A stretch of DNA of 45,416 nt from an uncultured Planctomycetaceae bacterium (GTDB taxonomy: Bacteria; Planctomycetota; Planctomycetia; Pirellulales; Pirellulaceae), in NCBI GenBank assembly GCA_937967665.1, contig CALBSZ010000218.1, positions 1-45,416 on the forward strand. The letters are read 5' to 3'. The position numbers were made by a program, and so were the translations under genes. Every line of letters starts with the position of its first letter. Positions within the stretch are counted from its first letter, which is position 1. The notes below the pieces were generated by a model, which was not told the DNA's origin, ran no database searches, and worked only from the letters and a program-made list of their open reading frames with translations. Shown here piece by piece: positions 1 to 8,008 of the stretch.

Positions 1-1533
1 CAGGCCGACAAGAAGGCTTACCAGTTTGAAGTCAAGCGGATCTGCGAAGAGCAGGAAAACCTTTCGCTGCGCCAGGAAATCGTTGAAGACATTTTGACCG
101 ACGGATCGGCTGACGGCTGTCGCGTGACAGGTATCACGGCCAAAGGCGGCGTCTGCTACGCCGCGCCGACCGTGATCCTGACCACCGGCACCTTCCTGCA
201 GGCCATCATGCACACGGGCGAAGCCAAGACGGACGGCGGCAGGGCAGGGGAGGGGACGACCAAGGGTATCAGCGGTGCCCTGCGGCGACTGCAATTTAAG
301 CTGGCGCGTTTTAAAACGGGCACGCCGCCGCGACTGAACGGCCGGACCATCGATTATTCCAAGACACAGGAACAACCGGGCGACGATCAGCCGGAACCCT
401 TTTCGTACTTGAACGACCGGCTCGACGTCGAACAAATTCCCTGCTGGATGACCTATACGAACGACGCCGTGCACGATCTGATTCGCGCGAACCTGGACCG
501 CGCGCCGATGTACAGCGGGCAGATTGCGTCCAGCGGTCCGCGCTACTGCCCGTCGATTGAAGATAAGGTCGTCCGCTTCGCCGACAAGTCGCAGCATCAA
601 TTGTTCCTTGAACCGGAGGGTCGCCAGACGCAAGAAGTCTACGTCAACGGAATCTCTACCAGCCTGCCGCGCGACGTGCAGGACGCCATGTTCCAGTTGA
701 TTCCGGGCTTGGAAAACGCTCAGATCATGCGGTACGGCTATGCAGTCGAATACGACTACTGCCCGCCAGACCAGCTCAAGCCGAGTTTGGAAACCAAGCA
801 GGTCGCGGGCTTGTACTTCGCCGGACAGATCAACGGCACCACCGGCTACGAAGAAGCGGGCGCTCAGGGGCTGATCGCCGGCGCCAACGCCGCGCTGCAA
901 GTGGCCGGCAAGGAACCGCTGATCCTTTCCCGCGATCAAGCCTATATCGGCGTCTTGATTGACGACCTGGTAACCCGCGGCGTGGACGAACCGTATCGTA
1001 TGTTTACCAGCCGCGCGGAATATCGCTTGTTGCTAAGGCAGGATAACGCCGACCGGCGTCTGACTCCGGTGGGACGAAGCGCCGGGCTGGTCAACGACCA
1101 TCGCTGGCAGCGCTTGCAGGCCAAGGAAACTCAGATTGAACAGGCCCGGAACGAACTCCAAAACCACCGCGTCGACGGTGTGACACTGGAAAAATATCTC
1201 CGCAGGCCGGAGGTGGCATGGAACGATCTTTGCGAATTGCAGCCAGCCCTGCGTGCTTATGCGGCGGACGTCGCGCGGCAGGTACTTTTCGACGTCAAGT
1301 ACTCGGGGTACGTCGCCCGCCAGGAACAGCAGGTTCAACGACAGCAGCGTCTGGCCGACAGGCGGATTCCCGAAACGTTCGACTACAGCCGCATCGTGCA
1401 CCTGCGCACCGAAGCGAGGGAAAAGCTTGCCCGGATCCGTCCGATCAGCCTGGCGCAAGCGAGTCGGATCAGCGGGATCACGCCCGCGGACGTCGCCATG
1501 GTCATGGCCCATCTGGAGGGCAAGCATCGCTAG
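1..1533 (+). CDS. mnmG: tRNA uridine-5-carboxymethylaminomethyl modification enzyme MnmG (GidA), 5' end outside window
   Basis: FAD-dependent subunit of the MnmE-MnmG complex, which modifies the wobble uridine (U34) of certain tRNAs in the cytoplasm. The frame is open from base 1 with no start, so about 510 C-terminal residues are present and roughly the first 110-120, including the FAD-binding GxGxxG, lie upstream of the window. Visible family marks are TTGTFL, the GRAGE segment, FKTGTPPR, SGPRYCPSIEDK, the GQINGTTGYEEA stretch and MFTSRAEYRL, and the C-terminal MnmE/tRNA-binding end with QASRISGITPADV. The stop is TAG at 1531-1533. The next gene starts 474 bp later with its own promoter, so it is probably a separate transcript. 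Identity is based on family motifs and is very secure; the truncation is only due to the window edge. Confidence 0.97.
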   Translation, partial: QADKKAYQFEVKRICEEQENLSLRQEIVEDILTDGSADGCRVTGITAKGGVCYAAPTVILTTGTFLQAIMHTGEAKTDGGRAGEGTTKGISGALRRLQFKLARFKTGTPPRLNGRTIDYSKTQEQPGDDQPEPFSYLNDRLDVEQIPCWMTYTNDAVHDLIRANLDRAPMYSGQIASSGPRYCPSIEDKVVRFADKSQHQLFLEPEGRQTQEVYVNGISTSLPRDVQDAMFQLIPGLENAQIMRYGYAVEYDYCPPDQLKPSLETKQVAGLYFAGQINGTTGYEEAGAQGLIAGANAALQVAGKEPLILSRDQAYIGVLIDDLVTRGVDEPYRMFTSRAEYRLLLRQDNADRRLTPVGRSAGLVNDHRWQRLQAKETQIEQARNELQNHRVDGVTLEKYLRRPEVAWNDLCELQPALRAYAADVARQVLFDVKYSGYVARQEQQVQRQQRLADRRIPETFDYSRIVHLRTEAREKLARIRPISLAQASRISGITPADVAMVMAHLEGKHR

Positions 1534-1751
1534 TCCCCAGACAAGCGACAGGGACCGCCTGTTGCGAAGTTGCGCATTTCCTCAGTTCTGAAAGGACGGC
1601 ATTCGATTGCACTCGCCGGTCGCGACGTGATGCTGGGCATTTTGGGATACGCGACAAACTCCAATTCCCCCGCCTGCAAAATTCTGGTACTGCTAACGTA
1701 TCCGCGTCGCAACATGAGTTATTTAAGGAGCTTGCGGCAATTGGATCAATC

Positions 1752-1779
1752 TTGACGGCATCTGTTTGACCGTTATAAT
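1752..1779 (+). promoter_or_regulatory. Sigma-70-type promoter for the HTH-REC gene
   Basis: TTGACG at 1752-1757 and a perfect TATAAT at 1774-1779 are separated by 16 bp. This is the best -35/-10 pair in the 474-bp gap after mnmG. Transcription would begin near 1786 and give a leader of about 220 nt before the start codon at 2008. It is inferred from sequence only; the assumption is that the housekeeping sigma factor recognises the usual hexamers. Confidence 0.6.
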
Positions 1780-1785
1780 CACGGC

Positions 1786-2007
1786 GATGGCAAGTTCGGT
1801 AATCCTGGAAGAGCCGGATAAGCTTATCAGATACGCCAATCTTGGAAGGTAAGTCATCTGCGTACGCCGCGAAGCTTTGCTTATCGAGGGGGCAGGGACG
1901 GTGCGGCGTAACTACGGAGGTTTTGGAACCCGCAACTTTCGAATGGGTCAGAGTTCACGGTTCCACGGAAAATCTAGTCGAACCAGTCGACTAGGGAAGG
2001 ATGTTCC
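1786..2007 (+). promoter_or_regulatory. Long structured 5' leader of the HTH-REC response regulator gene
   Basis: The predicted leader holds several self-complementary segments: the 12-nt palindrome GATAAGCTTATC at 1817-1828, a 7-bp stem TGGAACC/GGTTCCA at 1924-1930 and 1959-1965, and a 7-bp stem CTAGTCG/CGACTAG at 1974-1980 and 1988-1994. The last stem directly abuts the Shine-Dalgarno GGAAGG (1995-2000), so its folding could mask or expose the ribosome site. It does not match any riboswitch class I can recognise. The stems are visible in the sequence; a regulatory role is inference. I see no gene in 1534-2007. Confidence 0.35.
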
Positions 2008-2601
2008 ATGAGCATGTCGACTAAAACTGTATTCACCACTGGCGAAGCCGCCAAAATCTGCAAAGTAAGCCAGCAGACCATCATTCGCTGTTTTGACAAC
2101 GGGACGCTGAAGGGTTTTCGGGTTCCGGGTAGTCGATTTCGCCGCATCCCGCGCGACCAGTTGTTTTCCTTCATGAAAGACAACGGGATTCCGACTGATT
2201 CGTTGGAGAGCGGCAAGCGGAAGGTCCTGATAGTGGACGACGACGAGGAACTGGTGGAATTGCTCAGCGACGTCTTTGAACGCGACGGCCGCTTCGACAT
2301 TCGCACGGCGAACAACGGATTCGACGCCGGGATGCTGGTGAAGGAGTTTCGTCCTGACCTGGTGGTCCTGGATGTGATGCTGCCTGACATCAACGGAAAA
2401 GAGGTTTGCCAGCGTGTGCGCAGCGACAGCAGCCTGGAAGCCGTGCAGATCCTTTGTATCTCGGGCATGGTCGAACAAGACAAAGTGGCCGATTTGAAAG
2501 CGGCCGGGGCGAACGACTTCATGCAGAAGCCCTTTGAGGTGGAAGCCCTGTTGGATCGCTGTTGCGGTTTGCTGGACATCGAGCGCACGGCGACAACCTG
2601 A
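2008..2601 (+). CDS. Response regulator with N-terminal excisionase/MerR-like HTH and C-terminal receiver domain
   Basis: A 197-residue protein. Residues about 8-58 form a helix-turn-helix of the excisionase/MerR-like type (TTGEAAKICKVSQQTI, then GFRVPGSRFRRIPRD, the recognition and wing part). Residues about 72-190 form a CheY-like receiver: acidic pair D77/D78, phospho-acceptor D122 in VVLDVMLPD, S152 in CISGM and K174 in MQKPF. All receiver residues needed for phosphorylation are present. The order is the reverse of the usual response regulator, in which REC precedes the output domain. The ATG at 2008 follows the Shine-Dalgarno GGAAGG at 1995-2000; a second ATG lies two codons on. A strong terminator follows, then a histidine kinase gene 122 bp downstream that may be its partner. 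Target promoters are unknown. Confidence 0.9.
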   Translation: MSMSTKTVFTTGEAAKICKVSQQTIIRCFDNGTLKGFRVPGSRFRRIPRDQLFSFMKDNGIPTDSLESGKRKVLIVDDDEELVELLSDVFERDGRFDIRTANNGFDAGMLVKEFRPDLVVLDVMLPDINGKEVCQRVRSDSSLEAVQILCISGMVEQDKVADLKAAGANDFMQKPFEVEALLDRCCGLLDIERTATT

Positions 2602-2644
2602 CTTCCTCCAGCACTGTCGATAAACACTTTGAGATCAGCGTTAG

Positions 2645-2682
2645 AACGCGTACCCGGTCGCACGACGGGTACGCGTTTTTTT
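2645..2682 (+). terminator. Strong Rho-independent terminator
   Basis: A perfect 12-bp stem (AACGCGTACCCG at 2645-2656 and its complement at 2666-2677) with a 9-nt loop is followed by a run of T to 2682. It lies 43 bp after the HTH-REC stop and 41 bp before the kinase start, so it should end or attenuate the regulator transcript before the kinase gene. This is the clearest intrinsic terminator in the window. Confidence 0.9.
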
Positions 2683-2723
2683 GATATCGTTCCGTCGCAC
2701 AGCCCGATGAGGCGAAACACGAC

Positions 2724-4205
2724 ATGATTCGCTTGCTTCCTCAACTTCAACTGAAGACTGAACGCCTCAGCTTGCCGCTCGCGCCGCACACCTGCCGGCG
2801 TCTGCTGGAAGTCGCGTTGGATGAGGACCCTGCTTCGCGAACGCATTCACTGGTCCAGATCGTGTCGGCCGACGCTGCGCTGGCGTTGTGGAGTTCCTGC
2901 CGGTTCACCGAGTTGACAAACCGTCGTCCCCGCGACTTGCACGACCTGGCAGACTGGCTGTCGCGTCAGGCCGCGCGGATTTTCGTCTGGAGTGACGACG
3001 ATCCGCGGGAATTGAGACAAAGCAGCGCTGCCAGCTACGATCGCTTTCGAGAAGTGGCCACCTACAGTTTGAGCGTCGCCATCACTTGCGCCGCGCGGGT
3101 CGCCGCGGCGCAGCAGTCAAACGCCTGGCTGCTGGGGCTGCTTTACAACGCTTCGGACTGGCTGATGATGGACGCGCAGCAGGACAGCCAGGCCGCCGCC
3201 GCGGCGTTGCCCTCATGGATTACAGGGGTTTACGGTCGTCTGGGTTTCCCTACCACGACAGATCCCGTGGAAGTGGGTGAACAGCTGTCTGAATGCGTGG
3301 GGGGTGTTGATGAGCAAGCAGCGCGAACCGTCGATGCCGTGATGCAACAGCGAGAACGGGCCGGACGGATCGCCGCCAGCGTTTGGCCTCCCCTTACCAA
3401 CGAACCGCTCGACTGCCGGCACGAGTGCCCGCAGCCGTCACTGGAGACGCTGCTGCGACGATTGTCGCGCTGGCGGGATCTGGAACACCGCTTTGAAGAA
3501 ACGCTGGAACGCGAGAAACTCGCCGCGATGCAGCAACTCGCTTACGGCGCCAGCCACGAAATCAACAATCCATTGGCGAATATCTCGACACGTGCTCAAA
3601 CGCTCTTGCAGGGCGAGCAGGATCCGGAAAAGCGGAAACGGCTGGCAACGATCAACAGCCAGGCCTTCCGCGCACACGAAATGATCTCCAATATGATGCT
3701 GTTTGCCAAGCCGCCGGCATTGAATCCCGGCGCAGTGGACCTCGGCGAATTGACCGCCACGATTGCCGCGGAACTGGCCGAAGCGGCGGCAGGGCAGGGG
3801 ACCGCGATCGAGGTCGACGTGCCCGAGGAGTTGCCGGCCATTGAAGCCGATCGCGACCAGCTGACCGTGGCGCTCAAGTCCCTCTGCACGAACTCACTGG
3901 AGGCATTGCAGTCGGGAGGAACCGTGCGGGTTTCAGTTTCCGAAAGCCGGTCAACCGAACCAGTCGCAGGGCACTGGTTTGAAATCACGGTGAGCGATAC
4001 GGGGCCCGGCATTCCTCCGGAGGTGCGCCGTCACGCCTTCGATCCCTTCTACTCGGGGCGCGAGGCAGGGCGCGGTTTGGGGTTTGGGTTATCGAAGTGT
4101 TGGGCTATCGTAAATCAGCACGGCGGCAGCATCGTGGTGGATAGTCCGGCCACGGGAGGCGTCGTCTTCACGCTCATTCTTCCCGCGACCCAAGAACATG
4201 CCTGA
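2724..4205 (+). CDS. Sensor histidine kinase with divergent HDOD-like N-terminal domain
   Basis: A 493-residue cytosolic kinase with no membrane segment. The C-terminal half is a complete HisKA plus HATPase_c unit: H-box AYGASHEINNPLANIS with phospho-acceptor H278, N-box LCTNSLEAL, G1 box DTGPGIP and G2 box GRGLGFGLS. The N-terminal 220 residues resemble a degenerate HDOD domain: RLLEVALDEDPASR followed by VQIVSADAALAL, and later AWLLGLLYNASDWLMM where active HD-type proteins would have a LLHDIG-like segment. That suggests a sensing or docking role rather than hydrolysis; this assignment is weaker than the kinase call. A short stretch near residue 255 just before the H-box is a likely coiled coil. 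It follows the HTH-REC gene and overlaps the antiporter gene by 8 bp, suggesting coupled translation with it. Confidence 0.9.
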   Translation: MIRLLPQLQLKTERLSLPLAPHTCRRLLEVALDEDPASRTHSLVQIVSADAALALWSSCRFTELTNRRPRDLHDLADWLSRQAARIFVWSDDDPRELRQSSAASYDRFREVATYSLSVAITCAARVAAAQQSNAWLLGLLYNASDWLMMDAQQDSQAAAAALPSWITGVYGRLGFPTTTDPVEVGEQLSECVGGVDEQAARTVDAVMQQRERAGRIAASVWPPLTNEPLDCRHECPQPSLETLLRRLSRWRDLEHRFEETLEREKLAAMQQLAYGASHEINNPLANISTRAQTLLQGEQDPEKRKRLATINSQAFRAHEMISNMMLFAKPPALNPGAVDLGELTATIAAELAEAAAGQGTAIEVDVPEELPAIEADRDQLTVALKSLCTNSLEALQSGGTVRVSVSESRSTEPVAGHWFEITVSDTGPGIPPEVRRHAFDPFYSGREAGRGLGFGLSKCWAIVNQHGGSIVVDSPATGGVVFTLILPATQEHA

Positions 4206-5787
4206 TTACGGTTGGCTCAGCCTGCTGCCGCCCTTACTGGCGATCATCCTGGCCATCGCGACGCGGCGCATCCTGTGGGCGTTGTTCCTGGGCGTCGTGC
4301 TCGGCGCCTTCATTATCGCGGCGCATCAGCAGCCCTTCACCATCACCGGAATCCTGCTCACCGCAACGCACACGGTCACCGAGACGTTTGAAGGTCACCT
4401 CTGGCCGGCGCTGGCCGATTCCGACCACCTGCGAGTCTTCGCGTTCACGGCACTGATGGGCGCCATGGTTGGCGTGATCCATCGCGGCGGCGGCATGCAG
4501 GGACTGGTAGAGTGCCTGCTCCCTCTGGCTCGCGGACGGCGCGGCGGGCAACTGGTCACCTGGCTGCTGGGCCTGCTTGTCTTTTTCGACGACTACGCAA
4601 ACACGCTCTTGCTGGGCGGCACCATGCGACCGCTCACCGACCGTTTGAAAATCTCCCGCGAAAAGTTGGCGTACCTGGTCGACTCCACCGCCGCGCCGGT
4701 GGCCGGACTGGCTATCGTCTCCACCTGGGTCGCCGGAGAAATCGGCTACATCGACGACGGACTCAAAGCCGCCGGAATCGACGGCGGATCGGCCGACGGT
4801 TTCACTTTGTTCGTCGCTTCCATCCCGTACCGCTTCTATGTCCTGTGGGCACTGGCCCTGGTACCGATCGTATCGGCATTGAACCGCGATTTCGGTCCCA
4901 TGCTCTCCGCCGAACAAAACGCCCAGCGCGAACCGAACGACCCCGGCACGGCGAAGGAATTGAATGTCGAGCAGGCCGCGCATCACTGGGTCAACGCCGT
5001 TGTGCCCGTGGCGGTTGTCGTCTTCGGAACGCTGGCCTTACTACTGGCGACCGGCAGAGCGGCGTTGCAACAGGATGGCATCGCGCAACCGACCATCCTG
5101 CAGACGTTCGGCAATGGGGATTCGTACTTGAGTCTGGTCTACGGATCACTGGCAGGTTTGATCGCCGCGTGGCTGCTGGCCCGGCGCGAGAAGACATTGA
5201 CAGCGAAAGAACTCATCGCGGCCGCGGCGTCCGGAGTCCAGGTCACCCTGCCGGCCCTGGCCATTTTGTGGCTGGCGTGGTCCCTGTCGGGAATCACGGG
5301 TGACACGTTTTTGGGAACCGGCCATTATCTGGGTGGGCAGTTGAGTCGCGGAGTGCCCGCGGCCTGGATGCCGTCGATCGTGTTTCTGTTGTCTTCGGTA
5401 GTCGCCTTTGCCACGGGGACCAGTTGGGGCACGATGGGGATCCTGATGCCAATCGTAATTCCGGCGATGGTTCAAATCATGGGCGTGGACTCCGACGTCG
5501 TCCAACAGCCGGTCTTCGTGGCGACGATTGGCAGTGTGCTGGCCGGAGCCATTTTCGGCGACCACTGTTCGCCCATTTCGGACACCACCGTGCTCTCGTC
5601 CGCTGCGAGCGAATGCGATCACGTGGCCCACGTCCGTACGCAGCTGCCTTACGCCACCGCCGTCGCCGCGGTATCCATCATCTGCGGCACCATTCCCGCC
5701 GGCTGGAACGTGTCTCCCTGGCTGCTGCTGCCTACGGGCCTGGCCGCGCTCCTGGCCATCGTCCTGTGCTTTGGCCGCCATCCTTGA
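4198..5787 (+). CDS. Na+/H+ antiporter, NhaC family
   Basis: A 529-residue polytopic inner-membrane protein with about 11-12 hydrophobic segments. Family marks include the FFDDYANTLLLGGTMRPLTD segment, the AAPVAGLAIVSTW segment, the FATGTSWGTMGI segment and IFGDHCSPISDTTVLSSAA near the C-terminus, all typical of NhaC-type sodium/proton antiporters. It would exchange cytoplasmic Na+ for protons. The ATG at 4198 lies inside the end of the kinase gene (8-bp overlap), so translational coupling is likely and the kinase could act in ion or osmotic sensing; that link is inferred from position only. Substrate could also be another organic ion, since the family includes malate/lactate exchangers such as MleN. 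Confidence 0.9.
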   Translation: MPDYGWLSLLPPLLAIILAIATRRILWALFLGVVLGAFIIAAHQQPFTITGILLTATHTVTETFEGHLWPALADSDHLRVFAFTALMGAMVGVIHRGGGMQGLVECLLPLARGRRGGQLVTWLLGLLVFFDDYANTLLLGGTMRPLTDRLKISREKLAYLVDSTAAPVAGLAIVSTWVAGEIGYIDDGLKAAGIDGGSADGFTLFVASIPYRFYVLWALALVPIVSALNRDFGPMLSAEQNAQREPNDPGTAKELNVEQAAHHWVNAVVPVAVVVFGTLALLLATGRAALQQDGIAQPTILQTFGNGDSYLSLVYGSLAGLIAAWLLARREKTLTAKELIAAAASGVQVTLPALAILWLAWSLSGITGDTFLGTGHYLGGQLSRGVPAAWMPSIVFLLSSVVAFATGTSWGTMGILMPIVIPAMVQIMGVDSDVVQQPVFVATIGSVLAGAIFGDHCSPISDTTVLSSAASECDHVAHVRTQLPYATAVAAVSIICGTIPAGWNVSPWLLLPTGLAALLAIVLCFGRHP

Positions 5788-6222
5788 CTGGCCAGCGCTA
5801 ACAGGCGGCGGTCAGGGAAAACACCAGCACGCAGCGCGAGCACGGGTGCGCGGACGCGAGCAACGCATGCGTTTAAGCTGCGAGCTGGTATGGCGACAAA
5901 CTGTGCGCTGCCCGATCAAGTGACTCGCGCGAAAGCGTGTAAAACTTACAAGACACTCGGGCACGCGGACCGCCGGCAACTTTGCTCAACCGCTGACTTG
6001 CATACAACCGCTAGCGTTTAGCATTTCGATTGAAGAATGGCGAGCCATAACGACTTAAGTTCACCATCGCGCGCTACGCTTCGTCGCTCTCACAAGAAAA
6101 TCTCTCGTCGCGACTTGCCGATCGGCACCACGGTTGCAACGATGACAGGTGGAATGGGAACGAAGAGGCGACACGCGTGGTACGTCGCCGTACGAAATCG
6201 AAATTTCAAAGGAAGAGCAAAA
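5788..6222 (+). other. Intergenic gap of 435 bp, no gene recognised
   Basis: I see no convincing coding sequence, RNA gene or terminator here. The frame of the following secreted protein is open back to 6037, but the extra 62 codons are basic, lack a Shine-Dalgarno and would bury the signal peptide, so they are treated as untranslated. A promoter for the downstream gene presumably lies here but I find no clear -35/-10 pair. Confidence 0.4.
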
Positions 6223-6678
6223 ATGAGAAACGGAGCATTCGTTTTCGGTCTGGCGATCCTGGGCACAGGGATCCTGGGTATTACTGGTGCAGGGTTCGCT
6301 CAGTGTACGGTGACGGCACGACCGGTAGTGGTGGAATCGTACGCGACAGCGCCGGTGAGTAACTACGTCATGTCGCCCGTTGTCCCGGCGCAGTACGTTG
6401 CGCCGGCAACGTCCTGCTGCCAGCCGGTGGCCAGCCAATGCGGTCTGCAACCGATTGCCTCGGCGCCGACAACCGCCTACTACGGGCAATGCGCTGCGTA
6501 CAATCGAGTGCAGTACATGCCGACCACCGCTTACAGCCCGGTCACGGCGGCCCCGGCTTATGCGCCCGCTCCGGTGAACTACGGCGGCTATTACATCGGT
6601 TCGGGCCTGCTGGGACAGCCGACCCTGTACGCCGACGGCCAGCCACTGAGGAACTTCCTGCGGTACCTGTCGCCTTAG
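6223..6678 (+). CDS. Small secreted Pro/Ala/Tyr-rich protein of unknown function
   Basis: A 151-residue protein starting at the ATG at 6223, chosen because GGAAGAG lies 5-11 nt upstream and because the first 25 residues (MRNGAFVFGLAILGTGILG then TGAGFAQ) form a typical signal peptide with cleavage after GFAQ. The mature protein is low in complexity: rich in Pro, Ala, Val and Tyr, with a CC pair and four other cysteines, and many TTAY or APAY-like short repeats. The end, GQPTLYADGQPLRNFLRYLS plus Pro, is a more ordered block. Proteins of this style are common as exported proteins of planctomycetes; no enzyme domain is visible. Function is unknown; an envelope or surface role is an inference. 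Confidence 0.7.
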   Translation: MRNGAFVFGLAILGTGILGITGAGFAQCTVTARPVVVESYATAPVSNYVMSPVVPAQYVAPATSCCQPVASQCGLQPIASAPTTAYYGQCAAYNRVQYMPTTAYSPVTAAPAYAPAPVNYGGYYIGSGLLGQPTLYADGQPLRNFLRYLSP

Positions 6679-6828
6679 GCGATGCGTGCGGGCGAGCATG
6701 GCGGCGGTGCTGTCTTGCAGGCCGGGAGCTGTCCTGGCACTGACGATTCGGCGCGCCGGGACAGGTCCTGGCCTACGGTTCCCTTTCGCCGTAAGCCAAA
6801 CGTGTGAACGCGGCGACCGGGCGGCGTT

Positions 6829-7848
6829 TCACGCCAGGCCGCGTTTGCGAAGTTCGCCGAGCACGCTGTGGACGATGGTTTCGATTTGCGCTGGTTCCGC
6901 CGCGTCTCCGGCCGGACAGCCGCCGACAGGCTGGTCGGTAAAACCTTCCGCAGCCAGCAGGCATTGCAGTTCCCGAGTCAGTTCTTCGATCTGCAGTTCC
7001 TGGTCGCAGGAGCGCGGCTGGCGCCCCGAACCGGTTTCAATTCCGCGAAGTCGCAGGGCGGCGCGAAATCCCTCGGGGAATTCGGCCGAATAGAGCATCG
7101 CGTCGAACAACTTCAACAGCCGATACTGCAGGCTCCGCGCCGCATCGATTTGCTCCCCCACGGTCAGATCATAAAGCTTGCGAGTGATTTCGGGAACGAC
7201 GCCGCTGGTCGCATTCGTTCCGCCGTCGCAACCGATCAGGATCATTGGCATCAGCGCCGCGTCCCAACCTGTCAGAAAACTGAAATCGGGACGAATGGGC
7301 CGTACCGCGGCAATCATCCTCATCATGTGCGGCAAGTCGCCGGAGGAATCTTTGATGGCGACCACGCGCGGGCATTCTTCGGCCAGACGTTGTACGGTTT
7401 CGACATCGATAGGTGACGCGAACATGGGAATGTTGTAGAGCGTGACGTCGACGGGCGAATGGCTGGCAATCTCCTTGAAGTAGGCGTGAACGCTGGACGA
7501 ATTCAGCTTGTAGTAGAATGGCGAAACAATGGCGACGGCGCGGACGCCCAGGTCGTAATAGTGCTCACACGCCTTGATCGTTTCGCGAGTGTTGGCCTCC
7601 GCGGCGCCGGCGAGAATTGGCACGCGGCCGCGATTCTGATCGGCGATGATTTCAATGATCCGCCGGCGCTCCTCCACTGTGAATCGAGTGAACTCGCCGG
7701 TCGAACCGTTCGGATACAGCCCGTGCACGCCGCGTTCGATCAGCCAATCGACATACCGGCGTGTTTCCGCTTCATTGATTTCGCCATGGCCGTCCAAGGG
7801 AACGACGTTCGGTGTGAAAATGCCTTGCAGTCGGTCTGAGGTCGACAT
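6829..7848 (-). CDS. Dihydrodipicolinate synthase-family aldolase with C-terminal amphipathic tail
   Basis: A 339-residue class I aldolase/lyase of the DapA/NanA superfamily (TIM barrel, Schiff base). The NGSTGEF phosphate/carboxylate-binding loop is at 47-53, the catalytic Tyr138 is in TLYNIP and the Schiff-base Lys166 is in VVAIKDSSG. Residues 1-300 cover the usual barrel plus helical domain. The rest is an extension: a Gly/Pro/Ala linker (about 303-319) and an amphipathic helix QIETIVHSVLGELRKRGLA (321-339). Such a linker-plus-helix resembles encapsulation peptides of bacterial microcompartment enzymes, though no shell gene is in this window. The true substrate cannot be read from sequence: DapA itself, N-acetylneuraminate lyase and sugar-acid aldolases share these residues. 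It stands alone on the minus strand; the ATG at 7848 lies close behind the potential Shine-Dalgarno AAGGA. Confidence 0.88.
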   Translation of the reverse strand: MSTSDRLQGIFTPNVVPLDGHGEINEAETRRYVDWLIERGVHGLYPNGSTGEFTRFTVEERRRIIEIIADQNRGRVPILAGAAEANTRETIKACEHYYDLGVRAVAIVSPFYYKLNSSSVHAYFKEIASHSPVDVTLYNIPMFASPIDVETVQRLAEECPRVVAIKDSSGDLPHMMRMIAAVRPIRPDFSFLTGWDAALMPMILIGCDGGTNATSGVVPEITRKLYDLTVGEQIDAARSLQYRLLKLFDAMLYSAEFPEGFRAALRLRGIETGSGRQPRSCDQELQIEELTRELQCLLAAEGFTDQPVGGCPAGDAAEPAQIETIVHSVLGELRKRGLA

Positions 7849-8008
7849 TCGCAGTCCTTACTGGTTACCGGGATGCGGAACGGATACCCTGGCTCGGGAA
7901 TGCAACAGCGCGTGCTACCCGCCACGTGCCCTCATCATTCCCGCTGAAATCCTTACAATTCTCGTAATCGCTTTTCGCAAGCGCCAATAATCACCTCAAG
8001 GATAGCTT

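Noticed and set aside
1570..1755. Small plus-strand frame (61 codons) between mnmG and the regulator
   Set aside because: No Shine-Dalgarno, no recognisable composition, and it ends inside the predicted promoter.
2008..2200. Phage excisionase gene
   Set aside because: The HTH is of the excisionase type but is joined to a complete receiver domain, and there are no integrase or att-like sites nearby.
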